Below, in pieces: positions 28,394-37,310 of a DNA stretch of 64,000 nucleotides. The stretch's first letter is position 1. Every line of letters starts with the position of its first letter. The notes below the pieces were generated by a model. The model made no database searches. It saw only the letters and a list, made by a program, of their open reading frames with translations, and was not told the origin of the DNA. This DNA is from Campylobacteraceae bacterium. GTDB lineage: Bacteria; Campylobacterota; Campylobacteria; Campylobacterales; Arcobacteraceae. Location: the NCBI GenBank assembly GCA_013215945.1, contig JABSOM010000014.1, positions 1-64,000 of the forward strand. Direction: 5' to 3'. Position numbers and translations under genes: made by a program.

Positions 28394-29631
28394 TCTTTTT
28401 TGGCTTTTAAAGCGGCTTCTCTTAGTTTGTCTTTTTTACTTTTTCTCTTGCCTTTTATTGCTTCTTGCCCTTTAACTTTTTCTTTAATCACCCCAGTTAA
28501 TTCAAAACCTTCAATACTTTCATGAGTAATTTCTAATTTGCAACGCTTTTTAATGAGTTCAAAATGTTCCATGCTTTCATAATCAATAAAAGAAATAGCT
28601 TCTCCTTTTTTTGAAGCCCTTGCCGTTCGTCCAACTCTGTGTATATAATCAGCACTAGCACGTGGTAAATCATAATTAACAATACATTCTATATCATCAA
28701 TATGAAGTCCTCTTGCTGCAATATCTGTTGCAAATAAGATACGTATTTTTTTTGCTTTAAATTCTTCTAGGGTAAAGATTCTCTCTTCTTGTTCTAAGTC
28801 TCCATGAAAACTCTCTGCTTCAAAACCAAGTTCTCTGAACTTAAAAGCTATATTATCAGCAGCTCTTCTGCTTTTAATAAATACAAGTACTAAGTCCCAT
28901 TTATTTGTTTTTAATAAGTGTTTTAATAAAGCTGAACGTTTGTTTTCATTTACTTCTATTACTCTTTGCGTGATTGAGGAAGGAATCAAAATTTCATCAG
29001 TAACATCAATAGAAATATATTCTTCAGTGATTTTTGGAATTAAAGCAAGCATTTTATTTGAATAACTGGCAGAGAACATTAGGTTTTGTCTCTCTTTTGG
29101 TAATTCATTTAAAATTAAATCCAGTTCTTTTTCAAAACCCATATCAAGCATTTTATCCGCTTCATCAAGCACAAAAAATTCTACAAAAGAAAGATTGATT
29201 TGTTTTTTAGAAAGTATGTCTAATAAACGACCCGCAGTTGAAACCAAGATTTCACAACCTTTTTGCACTTCATGCAATTGATCGCCTAAACTAAGGCCTC
29301 CAATAAACGTAACCAGTTCTGGTTTTTTGCTATAAAATTCACTAAAAGTTTTGAAACTTTGGCTTACTTGTAAAGCAAGCTCACGCGTAGGAACTAAAAC
29401 CAAAACTTTTATTTTTGGTTTTCCTTTTTGATAATCGTCACTTAAGGTTTTTAAAATAGGCAGTACAAAAGCAGCACTTTTACCTGAGCCTGTTTGAGCT
29501 TTGGCTTTTACGTCTTTTTTTTGTAAAATAAGAGGAATTACTTTTTCTTGAATTAATGTTGGTTTTAAATAGTTATTTTTTTCCAAAGCATCTAGGATGT
29601 TTTTATTAAAATTAAATTGCGTAAATGGCAA
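28390..29631 (-). CDS. DEAD-box RNA helicase (RhlE-like)
   Basis: Q motif FNFNKNILDAL..PTLIQEKVIP is followed by motif I AQTGSGKS (45-52), PTRELA, motif II DEAD, SAS as motif III, and HRVGRTAR as motif VI. The tail is short and Lys-rich, as in RhlE. It should unwind RNA in ribosome assembly or mRNA turnover, and such genes are often important in the cold. It is a single gene. Confidence 0.95.
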   Translation of the reverse strand: MPFTQFNFNKNILDALEKNNYLKPTLIQEKVIPLILQKKDVKAKAQTGSGKSAAFVLPILKTLSDDYQKGKPKIKVLVLVPTRELALQVSQSFKTFSEFYSKKPELVTFIGGLSLGDQLHEVQKGCEILVSTAGRLLDILSKKQINLSFVEFFVLDEADKMLDMGFEKELDLILNELPKERQNLMFSASYSNKMLALIPKITEEYISIDVTDEILIPSSITQRVIEVNENKRSALLKHLLKTNKWDLVLVFIKSRRAADNIAFKFRELGFEAESFHGDLEQEERIFTLEEFKAKKIRILFATDIAARGLHIDDIECIVNYDLPRASADYIHRVGRTARASKKGEAISFIDYESMEHFELIKKRCKLEITHESIEGFELTGVIKEKVKGQEAIKGKRKSKKDKLREAALKAKKD

Positions 29632-29764
29632 AGTTGGTCCTTGTTATAGTATCAGTATCACGTATTTTAGAGCAATTTGCCTTTAAGACAGATATTGTTT
29701 CTTTTAAATACATTTTATATTATTTAGGTTATGATGAAGTACAAAAAAATTTAAAGGTATTATT

Positions 29765-30208
29765 ATGTCAGGAAAAATCGTTGAAATTTTAATTGCAAAA
29801 GACAAAAAGTCTGTTATGCAGAACGTAAATGAAGCAGTTTTAGAAGCAGGAAAAGGTATCTTTGGAGACAGATATTATGACAAAGATGAAGAACCTCAAA
29901 ATGAAATCACTTTAATAGAAAAAGAAAAAGTTGATTCATTTAATAATGAATTTAATCTTACTTTACAGTACAGTGATTTTAGAAGAAATATTGTTATTTC
30001 AAATTGTGACCTAAATACTTTAGTAAACAAAGAATTTTATATTGGAAATGTATTATTAAAAGGTTTAGAGTTATGTGAACCTTGCGAAAGCCTAGCAGAT
30101 AAAACAAGTAAAGATATACTAACAGGATTAGAAAATAAAGCAGGATTAAGAGCTTGTATTTTAAAAGATGGAAATATTTCTTTATCTTCTCAATTAGAAG
30201 TTTCCTAA
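29765..30208 (+). CDS. MOSC domain protein
   Basis: At 147 aa this is a stand-alone MOSC (molybdenum cofactor sulfurase C-terminal) domain. GKGIFGDRYYD (29-39), EITLIEKE, DFRRNIVI (71-78) and the Cys pair in LCEPCESL (Cys104, Cys107) are family marks. MOSC proteins bind Moco or carry sulfur; some reduce N-hydroxylated compounds. A TATGAT -10-like element lies near 29729 and AAAGG precedes the ATG. No Moco genes are adjacent. Confidence 0.85.
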   Translation: MSGKIVEILIAKDKKSVMQNVNEAVLEAGKGIFGDRYYDKDEEPQNEITLIEKEKVDSFNNEFNLTLQYSDFRRNIVISNCDLNTLVNKEFYIGNVLLKGLELCEPCESLADKTSKDILTGLENKAGLRACILKDGNISLSSQLEVS

Positions 30209-30213
30209 AATTT

Positions 30214-30233
30214 TATAGGCGTCTTTGCCTATA
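30214..30233 (+). terminator. Short hairpin after the MOSC gene
   Basis: TATAGGC and GCCTATA form a 7-bp stem with a 6-nt loop, 6 bp after the stop. The T-rich stretch follows only after about 10 nt, so it is a weak terminator candidate. Confidence 0.4.
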
Positions 30234-30299
30234 TCATTGTACTTTTTGTAAAAATATACTAAAATAAAAAAGTAAAAAATTTAATACAAAAGGTACTTA

Positions 30300-31334
30300 A
30301 TGAGTATTCAACTATCTACTTCAAAAGAAGCGATCGATGCTTATACACTCGTAACTAATATTCAAAAACATTTTGTTTCAAAATTAAATGCACTGTCTTT
30401 AAAACACAGCAGCAATCTTGCTTTTGAAGAAAGCACATGGTTAAGAGACGAAGGAACCAAGGGTGGAGGAAACAGATTTCAAGCAAAAGACTTTGATTTG
30501 TTTAATACTGCTTCTGTTAATGTCTCACAAGTACATTACGATAAAGAAGACAATAAAAACCTTTTAAGTGCTACGGCTATTTCTACTATTATTCATCCAA
30601 AAAATCCTCTGCTTCCTTCCGTTCATATACATATTTCTTATACACAAATTAAGAATCAAAAATCGTATTGGAGAATAATGGCGGATTTAAATCCATCTCT
30701 TACTAATGAGAAAGATTATATGACGTTTAAATTATCTTTAAAAGATTTATCAAAAGATTTTTTTGATGAAGGGGTTAAACAAGGGGATAAATATTTTTAT
30801 ATTCCAAGCTTAAAAAAACACAGAGGCGTAAGTCATTTTTATTTAGAAAACCATTACAGCGATGATGAAGTAAAAGATTATGATTTTGCACAAACCTTTG
30901 GGCTTGGTATTATTGATACCTATATTGATATTCTTAATACTTCTTTAGAAAAAAAACTCTCACCTTCAAAAGAAGAAAAACAAAAACAGCTTAACTACCA
31001 TACTTTATACTTATTTCAAGTCTTAACGCTTGATCGTGGTACCACCTCAGGATTATTAATACATTCTCAAAACAATCTTGGGATAATGGCTTCTTTACCT
31101 ACTCATGTTAATAAAAAATTGTTAGCTTCATGGATTAAGATTCAAAGAAGTCCGCAAGATGAGTTATTAGAAAATATTATTGAGGTTATAAATGAGGAGG
31201 GTTTAATTGATAATAAAACAAAAGAAGCTTTGGCTTTTGTTGTAAGAGAACATTATATTAAATACCCACAAGCCTTAAGTTTGCAAGCAAGTGGTAATAC
31301 TATTCCAACAACAGTAGATAATCACAAGAAATAA
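30300..31334 (+). CDS. hemF: Coproporphyrinogen III oxidase, aerobic type
   Basis: The protein matches HemF in order of motifs. These include LRDEGTKGGGNRFQ near 49-62, VHIHISYTQI (near 103-112) with metal-type His residues, and the late RGTTSGLLIHSQNNLGIMASLP near 252-273. HemF decarboxylates coproporphyrinogen III to protoporphyrinogen IX using O2, in the cytoplasm. At 344 aa it is somewhat longer than the usual 300. Presence of the O2-dependent enzyme fits a microaerobic or aerobic lifestyle. A shared terminator separates it from the convergent ABC-F gene. Confidence 0.9.
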   Translation: MSIQLSTSKEAIDAYTLVTNIQKHFVSKLNALSLKHSSNLAFEESTWLRDEGTKGGGNRFQAKDFDLFNTASVNVSQVHYDKEDNKNLLSATAISTIIHPKNPLLPSVHIHISYTQIKNQKSYWRIMADLNPSLTNEKDYMTFKLSLKDLSKDFFDEGVKQGDKYFYIPSLKKHRGVSHFYLENHYSDDEVKDYDFAQTFGLGIIDTYIDILNTSLEKKLSPSKEEKQKQLNYHTLYLFQVLTLDRGTTSGLLIHSQNNLGIMASLPTHVNKKLLASWIKIQRSPQDELLENIIEVINEEGLIDNKTKEALAFVVREHYIKYPQALSLQASGNTIPTTVDNHKK

Positions 31335-31352
31335 AAAGCTAAAGCTTTTTAT
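31331..31352. terminator. Bidirectional terminator between hemF and the ABC-F gene
   Basis: ATAAAAAGCT and AGCTTTTTAT are exact complements around AA, giving a 10-bp stem. It overlaps the hemF stop and ends 5 bp before the ABC-F stop. Both strands give a T-rich 3' arm. Confidence 0.75.
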
Positions 31353-31356
31353 TTCT

Positions 31357-33186
31357 CTAAAGTTCTTCTAATTTTTTGTCATACTCTTCATTGATTTCAT
31401 CAAATGAATTTTGACTCTGCTCTAGAAGTTCAAACTTAGCTTCTACTTCTTTTTCATAATCACTTACTAATCTTGATATATCCATAATCTTAGCATTATC
31501 GCCAGCATTTGAAGCAAGTACCAAAGCATCATGTTCTAATTCAAGATTCTCTTCTATGCTCATTATTTCATTTTCAAGTTTCTCCACTTTCTTTTTTAAT
31601 GGAGAGGTGAGTTTATTTCTTTCATTAATCAATAACGTACGTTGTTTTTTATTCTCTTTTTTATTTATCTTTGGTGCAGTTTTTACTTTTTCTTCTACGA
31701 TATCGTCTTGCCAACCAATTTTTTCTAAAAATTCATCATAATTTCCATCAAAGAGTTCAGCTTCGCCATTAGAGAAAACAATCAATCTGTCACATACTTT
31801 TCGTAATAAATCTTCACTGTGAGTTACAATAATACAAGAACCATCAAAGTTTTTAATGGCTTTGCTTAAAGCATCAATACTTTGCATATCAAGATGATTC
31901 GTAGGCTCATCAAGAAATAAAACATTTACTTCTCTTGCAATAATTTGTCCTAACATTACTCTGGATTTCTCACCCCCAGATAAGAGTGAGACTTTTTTCT
32001 TAGCATTGTCATTTGAGAACATCATTGCCCCACAAATACTTCTTACACTTGATTCTGGAAGGCGTGGATTTCCTACATATATTTCATCCATTACTGTATT
32101 TTTTGGGTTTAGATGAGCTATATTGGTTTGTCCAAAGTGTGCAAAAGAAGAGCTAACATGGAAATCAACACTTCCTATTTGCTGTTGTAGTTCACCTGCA
32201 ATAGTATTTAATAAAGTAGATTTACCCTTACCATTTTTTCCAATGATTCCTAGTGTTTCACCTTTTTGTAAAGTAAATGAAATATTTTTAAACAATACTT
32301 CATTTTCTTTATAATAAAAACTCAAATCTTTTACATCTAATAAAACTTTTGCAGGAGTAGTTTTTAATTTAAATTCAAAACTCAAACTTGATTCTGAATT
32401 TAAATCATCCATTTTTTCCATTTTTTCTAAGATTTTAACCTTAGATTGAGCCAAAGCAGCAGTAGATGCTCTGGTTCTATTTTTCGCAATGAATTCTTCA
32501 AGTTCTTTTATCTTTTTATCTTGAGTAATTTTTTGTTTTTCATACAATTCATCATTCAAAGCCAATTGTTTGTAAAACTTATGTGTATCTCCTTTTGTAA
32601 GGGATAAAGTCTTCCTTACAATTCCCATGGTATGTGTGGTTATACTGTCCATAAAATTTCTATCATGGGTAATTAGTATTACTTCTCCATCAAAACTTCG
32701 TAAAAACATTTTTAACCATCTTAATGAAACAATATCAAGGTAATTCGTAGGCTCATCTAATAATAAAAGATTGGGTTCTGTTAATAAAAGTTTTGCCAAA
32801 TTAATTCTAATTTGAAATCCCCCTGAAAAAGACAAGGGGTCTTTTTGTAAATCTTCTTCTTCAAATCCCAAACCAAAGAGTATTTTTTCAACCTTATATA
32901 AAGAGAATTTATCATCTTCTGCTAAAGAAAGGGCTGTTTCATCTAAAAGTGTTTTCTCTGAAAAGGATAGATGCTGACGCAAGGTTCCTATTTTATAATT
33001 TCTAGGAATATGGACAGCTCCATCATCACTATGCTCTTCCCCTAAAATTAATTTAAATAAAGTAGATTTTCCACTTCCATTTCGTCCAACAAGTCCAATT
33101 CTATTACCTGCACTTAAACGAAAATTTAAAGAAGAGAACAGTTCTTGTTCCCCATAATTTTTTGATATATTTGTTAGTTCAATCAT
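31357..33186 (-). CDS. ABC-F family ATPase
   Basis: There are two ABC cassettes in one 609-aa chain without membrane segments. Walker A motifs are GRNGSGKST (34-42) and GKNGKGKST (near 313-321). Signatures are LSFSGGF and LLSGGEKSR, with Walker B LLLLDEPTN and VLFLDEPTN. The linker and the C-terminal coiled coil (about 510-609) are typical of Uup/EttA-like ribosome-associated factors. It probably acts on stalled ribosomes or as a translation factor. It is a single gene, divergent from sox. Confidence 0.94.
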   Translation of the reverse strand: MIELTNISKNYGEQELFSSLNFRLSAGNRIGLVGRNGSGKSTLFKLILGEEHSDDGAVHIPRNYKIGTLRQHLSFSEKTLLDETALSLAEDDKFSLYKVEKILFGLGFEEEDLQKDPLSFSGGFQIRINLAKLLLTEPNLLLLDEPTNYLDIVSLRWLKMFLRSFDGEVILITHDRNFMDSITTHTMGIVRKTLSLTKGDTHKFYKQLALNDELYEKQKITQDKKIKELEEFIAKNRTRASTAALAQSKVKILEKMEKMDDLNSESSLSFEFKLKTTPAKVLLDVKDLSFYYKENEVLFKNISFTLQKGETLGIIGKNGKGKSTLLNTIAGELQQQIGSVDFHVSSSFAHFGQTNIAHLNPKNTVMDEIYVGNPRLPESSVRSICGAMMFSNDNAKKKVSLLSGGEKSRVMLGQIIAREVNVLFLDEPTNHLDMQSIDALSKAIKNFDGSCIIVTHSEDLLRKVCDRLIVFSNGEAELFDGNYDEFLEKIGWQDDIVEEKVKTAPKINKKENKKQRTLLINERNKLTSPLKKKVEKLENEIMSIEENLELEHDALVLASNAGDNAKIMDISRLVSDYEKEVEAKFELLEQSQNSFDEINEEYDKKLEEL

Positions 33187-33300
33187 ATAACTCTTTTATG
33201 TAATAATATTTTATATCTAAATAAGTTTGGCATTATACGACATACATAGTTATATTATTATTAGAGCAAAACCCACTTTTATTTTCTTTTGCAATTTTTT

Positions 33301-33330
33301 AGCAAAAAAAAAGACTATTTTGCTTTTTTA
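33301..33330 (+). terminator. Terminator-like hairpin in the sox upstream region
   Basis: AGCAAAA (33301-33307) pairs with TTTTGCT (33318-33324) and is followed directly by a run of T. No known gene on the plus strand ends here. It may close a small RNA or act on the minus strand in the ABC-F leader. Confidence 0.4.
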
Positions 33331-33484
33331 AATTATTTTAATAAAAACCTTTCTCTTTACCAATGTAAGCCAATCTATTAAAAATCTTAAAAACAATTGA
33401 TATTTTCATACTAGTTTTGGTAAATAAGTTTTGACCTATCAAATCTTGACTATTTTGCTATATTATTAAAATAAAACAAATTAC

Positions 33485-33516
33485 TCAAGTAAGAAAATAA
33501 TCATTTTCTTACTTGA
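33485..33516. terminator. 14-bp perfect inverted repeat upstream of soxC
   Basis: TCAAGTAAGAAAAT (33485-33498) is followed after AATC by its exact complement (33503-33516). This is a strong 14-bp hairpin. It ends 85 bp before the predicted sox -35 element. It could terminate an upstream transcript or be an operator. Confidence 0.5.
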
Positions 33517-33600
33517 AGTCCCTTTTATAGGCTACTTTAAAAGAAATTTCTAGCCACAAGTTCCAGTTCTTAATGAAAAAATATTTTTTTATAAAATTAA

Positions 33601-33629
33601 TTGACATCTTAAAATAATAGTGACATACT
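33601..33629 (+). promoter_or_regulatory. Predicted sox promoter
   Basis: TTGACA (33601-33606) is followed after exactly 17 bp by CATACT (33624-33629). It lies about 95 bp upstream of soxC and is the best sigma-70-type promoter seen in the window. Confidence 0.6.
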
Positions 33630-33726
33630 TTAAGAGATATAAATAATCACCAATTTATTTAGGACAATTATTTTTTACAATATGATTTTATTCTGAATAT
33701 TTTATGTTCCATGAGAAGGAAAATAT

Positions 33727-35040
33727 ATGACAAAAAAACGCAAAGACCTCGAAATTAAACCAACAAACAGAAGAGATTTTTTTAAAAAAACTGCTTTTTT
33801 ATCCGCTTCATTAATAGCAAGTTCTAGCATTTTAGCTCCCATAAAAATTACTGCAAGTTCTTTGGACGATCCTGCAATCATAGATCAAGCCTCATGGGGA
33901 ACAAAACTCGGAGATTTAGTAGATAAAAACCATTATGGTTTGCCCTCCCCTTATGAACATAATAATGTAAGACGTGTACATGATTTATTAAGCTCAGGGG
34001 ACAGATACGCAACAGTTTCTATGAGCCCTTTGCACCAACAAGAAGGTATTATTACTCCTAATGGTTTATTTTTTAATAGAAGTCACAGTGGAACAACACA
34101 AGTAGATCCACATAAATTTAGACTCATGATTCATGGTTTATTGGATAAACCACTGGTACTTACTCTAGAAGAATTAAAACGTTATCCAAGTGAAAGCAGA
34201 ATTCATTTTATTGAATGTCCTGCTAATGGATCTACAGGCTGGAGAGGGCCACAATTTGATAATTTACAATTTGTTAAAGGAATGATGAGTTCAGCTGAAT
34301 GGACAGGCGTACCTTTAAAAGTAGTTTTAAAAGAACTAGGGCTTCACAAAAATGCCAAATGGATGTTAGCAGAAGGAAGCGATAATTCTGAAATGGCAAG
34401 AAGTATTCCTATTGAAAAAGTTTTAGATGATGCCATGCTTGTATGGGGCCAAAATGGTGAACCTTTAAGAGCTGAACAAGGTTATCCTGTACGCTTATTA
34501 CTTCCTGGTTGGGAAGGAAATTTAAATGTCAAATGGTTAAAACGTTTAGAGTTTTCTTCTAAACCTTGGCATTCAAAAGAAGAAACCTCAAAATATACCA
34601 TGCTTCAAAAAAATGGAAAAGCAATCAATTATTTTTGGCCCATGGAAGTAAATTCAATTATTACCTCCCCTTGTCCAGAAGTTCCTTGGAGCTCTTTAAA
34701 AAAAGGAGATATTATTGAAATAACTGGTCTTGCTTGGAGTGGAAGAGGTACAATTAAAACAGTTGATATTTCACTAGATGGGGGGAAAAATTGGATTGAG
34801 GCTTCTTTAAAAGGCCTCATTCTACCTAAGTCTTGGACACGATTTTCTTATATCATTAAATGGGATGCAAAAGAAAAAATGCTTTTAAGCAGAGCTATTG
34901 ATGACTCAGGTCATATACAACCAAGTATAAACAAACTTATAGAAAATGTAGGAGTAGAAGGTATTTATCACAGAAATCCAATTGTAGGTTGGTTTGTGTC
35001 GAATAAAGGAGAGGTTAAAAATGCACATGTTCGCTCTTAA
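33727..35040 (+). CDS. soxC: Sulfite dehydrogenase SoxC, molybdenum subunit
   Basis: A Tat-type leader carries NRRDFFKK (residues 14-21), so the folded Moco enzyme is exported to the periplasm. The sulfite-oxidase fold follows, with the Moco ligand Cys164 in HFIECPANGSTGWRG and the dimerisation domain from about 310. SoxC with SoxD oxidises the SoxY-bound sulfane sulfur; this gives full eight-electron thiosulfate oxidation without sulfur storage. The ATG follows AAGGAAA. It is first in the sox operon; its last 20 nt overlap the start of soxD. Confidence 0.95.
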   Translation: MTKKRKDLEIKPTNRRDFFKKTAFLSASLIASSSILAPIKITASSLDDPAIIDQASWGTKLGDLVDKNHYGLPSPYEHNNVRRVHDLLSSGDRYATVSMSPLHQQEGIITPNGLFFNRSHSGTTQVDPHKFRLMIHGLLDKPLVLTLEELKRYPSESRIHFIECPANGSTGWRGPQFDNLQFVKGMMSSAEWTGVPLKVVLKELGLHKNAKWMLAEGSDNSEMARSIPIEKVLDDAMLVWGQNGEPLRAEQGYPVRLLLPGWEGNLNVKWLKRLEFSSKPWHSKEETSKYTMLQKNGKAINYFWPMEVNSIITSPCPEVPWSSLKKGDIIEITGLAWSGRGTIKTVDISLDGGKNWIEASLKGLILPKSWTRFSYIIKWDAKEKMLLSRAIDDSGHIQPSINKLIENVGVEGIYHRNPIVGWFVSNKGEVKNAHVRS

Positions 35041-36100
35041 ACAAAAAAGTTTTGCTTTAATTCTTGGCTCCTGTATGTTGCTGGCTTCTTATACATCTGC
35101 CAGCACAAATGTTGTTCTTAAAAAAAACATAGATGGTTCAGTTATTTATCCACGAACAAATACGCATTATTCGCTTTATTTATTAAACAAACAAAATATA
35201 AGTGAATTTAATCATGGTAGAGCTCCCACCCCTAATGAAATTAAAGCATGGAATAAAGATGTTATGCCAGATGGTGAAGGATTGCCGCAAGGTCAAGGAA
35301 GTGTTGAACAAGGAGATGAATTATATTCTGCTCAGTGTTTATCTTGTCATGGTGATTTTGGTGCTGGAGGAAATGGTTATCCTACTTTAACAGGCGGACA
35401 AGGTACTTTAAAAAACCAACTCTTAGAAGCAGGTGATCAACCTCCTATGAGAACCATTGGTTCCTATTGGCCTTATGCGAGTACCTTATTTTGGTATATC
35501 CAATCTTCAATGCCTTTTAATAATCCAAAAAGTCTAAGCAATGATGAAACCTATGCACTCGTAGCATATTTATTATCGGTAAATGAAATAGAAATTGAGG
35601 GTATAGAATTAGAAGATGAATACGTACTTACAAAAGAAAAATTTCTTAAAATTAAAATGCCAAATGTGGATGGTTTTTATCCCGTATCACCAGAACGTTC
35701 TGATTTAAAAGAACAAAGACCACCATTAGCGCAAGGTATTAGGTGTATGACAAACTGTAAAACACAAAAAATTGTTTTTATTAAAAATGAAATTACTGGT
35801 TTTGACCCAAAAATTTCCACAAAAAAAGATTTACCAAAAATTAAAAATCAAGACAAAGATGAAGAAATAAAAGAAATATATTCACAAAGTTGTGCTGCTT
35901 GTCATTCAAATGATGCGCTGGGAGCACCTGTTGTAGGTAATATTACACAATGGAGTGAAGTAATTCAAAAAGGAGTAAAACAGGTATATCAAAATGCTAT
36001 TGATGGAATTAATGCCATGCCACCACGTGGCGGCAATATGGATTTAAGCGATAAAGATTTAGAAAATCTTATTGATTATATGATTAAAGTAAGTAAATAA
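35021..36100 (+). CDS. soxD: SoxD diheme cytochrome c subunit
   Basis: I choose ATG 35021, 8 nt after AAAGGAGA, over a longer TTG reading. The start lies inside soxC, giving a coupled overlap. The 359-aa product has a signal peptide (about 1-27), heme site CLSCH (106-110) and a second CAACH near 291-295. Between them lies a long Pro/Asp-rich stretch. It accepts electrons from the SoxC molybdenum centre in the periplasm and passes them to cytochromes. Domain order matches SoxD. Confidence 0.92.
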   Translation: MHMFALKQKSFALILGSCMLLASYTSASTNVVLKKNIDGSVIYPRTNTHYSLYLLNKQNISEFNHGRAPTPNEIKAWNKDVMPDGEGLPQGQGSVEQGDELYSAQCLSCHGDFGAGGNGYPTLTGGQGTLKNQLLEAGDQPPMRTIGSYWPYASTLFWYIQSSMPFNNPKSLSNDETYALVAYLLSVNEIEIEGIELEDEYVLTKEKFLKIKMPNVDGFYPVSPERSDLKEQRPPLAQGIRCMTNCKTQKIVFIKNEITGFDPKISTKKDLPKIKNQDKDEEIKEIYSQSCAACHSNDALGAPVVGNITQWSEVIQKGVKQVYQNAIDGINAMPPRGGNMDLSDKDLENLIDYMIKVSK

Positions 36101-36119
36101 AGCAATCAAAGGAGAAAAA

Positions 36120-36473
36120 ATGAAATTAACAAAAAGTATATTAATGATAAGTTCATTAATAGTTTTTAGTACATCTGGGCTACTTGCAAATGAAATGGAT
36201 ATGGTAAAACAAGGTGAAAAAATATTTATGACCAAAGGTTTAGGAAACTGTCTTGCCTGTCATGATATACAAGGCAAAGAAGTTAATGGACCTGGAAGTA
36301 TGGGACCTAAACTACAATATTTATCTTCTTGGCCAAAAGAAGAAATATTCAATAAAATTTATGATCCTTATACCACTAATCCTATTTCTGCCATGCCAGC
36401 ATTTGGGAAAAATGGTTGGTTAAGTGATAATGAGATCAATGCACTTGTAGCATATTTACAAACAATTAAATAA
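36120..36473 (+). CDS. soxX: SoxX monoheme cytochrome c
   Basis: A signal peptide (1-23, LLANE) is followed by a single heme site CLACH at 44-48. The GPGSMGPKL motif is typical of SoxX. At 117 aa it is a short SoxX. With SoxA it forms the SoxAX cytochrome that couples thiosulfate to the SoxY cysteine. It lies 19 bp after soxD with AAAGGAG as ribosome site. Confidence 0.92.
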   Translation: MKLTKSILMISSLIVFSTSGLLANEMDMVKQGEKIFMTKGLGNCLACHDIQGKEVNGPGSMGPKLQYLSSWPKEEIFNKIYDPYTTNPISAMPAFGKNGWLSDNEINALVAYLQTIK

Positions 36474-36483
36474 AGGATATACA

Positions 36484-36933
36484 ATGAACAGAAGAATTTT
36501 TTTAACACTTGGAATGAGTGCTTTTGCGGTTTCACTCATGCCTGTTAATTTAAAAGCAATGAATTTTAGAGAAAGTAAACCTAAAGTTTGGACTGCTACA
36601 AAAGTAGATCAAGCAATGATAGAACTCTTTGGAACTAGTACTGCTATTGAAAGTAATATGAAAATAAAAGCTCCTGATATTGCGGAAAATGGGGCAGTTA
36701 TTCCAGTAACTGTATCTACTAAATTAAATGCTACTAAAGTAGCTATTTTTCAAGATGCAAATCCAGAAAGTACGGTGGCTGTTTTTACCGTTCCTAAAGA
36801 TGGAATTATTGATTATTCAGTACGAATAAAATTAGGACAAACAGGTACGGTAACAGTAGTTGCATTAGCAGATGGAAAACTTTATAAAGCTTCAAAACTT
36901 GTAAAAGTAACTATTGGTGGTTGTGGTGGTTGA
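36484..36933 (+). CDS. soxY: SoxY sulfur-carrier protein
   Basis: The Tat-like leader MNRRIFLTLG is followed by an Ig-like fold ending in VKVTIGGCGG. The near-C-terminal Cys carries the thiosulfate and sulfane intermediates. The 149 aa match SoxY. It works as a heterodimer with SoxZ in the periplasm and sits 10 bp after soxX. Confidence 0.96.
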   Translation: MNRRIFLTLGMSAFAVSLMPVNLKAMNFRESKPKVWTATKVDQAMIELFGTSTAIESNMKIKAPDIAENGAVIPVTVSTKLNATKVAIFQDANPESTVAVFTVPKDGIIDYSVRIKLGQTGTVTVVALADGKLYKASKLVKVTIGGCGG

Positions 36934-36977
36934 TTCCTCCTTAAGAGAAAAAATGAATAATAAAAAAAGGAATTAAA

Positions 36978-37283
36978 ATGGCTAAAAAAACCAGAATAAA
37001 AGCAAAATTAAAAAAGGGAATCATCACAGTAAAAGCTATGGCAAAACATGAAATGTTAGGACATAGAGAGGCTAAAAAAGCCAAAAAAGAGCTCAATTTT
37101 ATTACATATATGACAGCTACTGTAAATGATAAATTGGTGTATGAAGTATCAACAAGTCAATTTTTATCTAAAAACCCTTATATTAAATTCAAATTTAAAG
37201 GGGCAAATAAAGGCGATAAAGTAATTATTTCCTGGGTTGATTTAAAAGGTACTACACAAGTAAGTACTGGAAAAATTAAATAA
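36978..37283 (+). CDS. soxZ: SoxZ, SoxY partner
   Basis: At 101 aa, RIKAKLKKGIITVKAMAKHEM (near 6-26) and the ISWVDLKG strand near the C-terminus (about 86-93) are characteristic of SoxZ. There is no signal peptide, as usual: it is exported piggyback with Tat-borne SoxY. AAAAGGAATTAAA precedes the ATG. Confidence 0.95.
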   Translation: MAKKTRIKAKLKKGIITVKAMAKHEMLGHREAKKAKKELNFITYMTATVNDKLVYEVSTSQFLSKNPYIKFKFKGANKGDKVIISWVDLKGTTQVSTGKIK

Positions 37284-37310
37284 TTAACATTAAAACTAGA
37301 AGGAGATTAT

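Larger units (their letters stand above)
33187..33726. other. Long leader region upstream of the sox cluster
   Basis: These 540 bp contain two hairpins (33301-33330 and 33485-33516) and a good sigma-70-type promoter (33601-33629). No convincing small open frame is present. The two hairpins lie upstream of the promoter and belong to something other than the sox leader, perhaps small RNAs. Confidence 0.5.

Noticed and set aside
29765-30208. Molybdenum cofactor operon
   Set aside because: The MOSC gene has no moa/moe/mog neighbours; hemF follows it after a hairpin and is probably independent.
34994-35020. Upstream TTG start for soxD
   Set aside because: ATG 35021 has an ideal AAAGGAGA site and gives a proper signal peptide.
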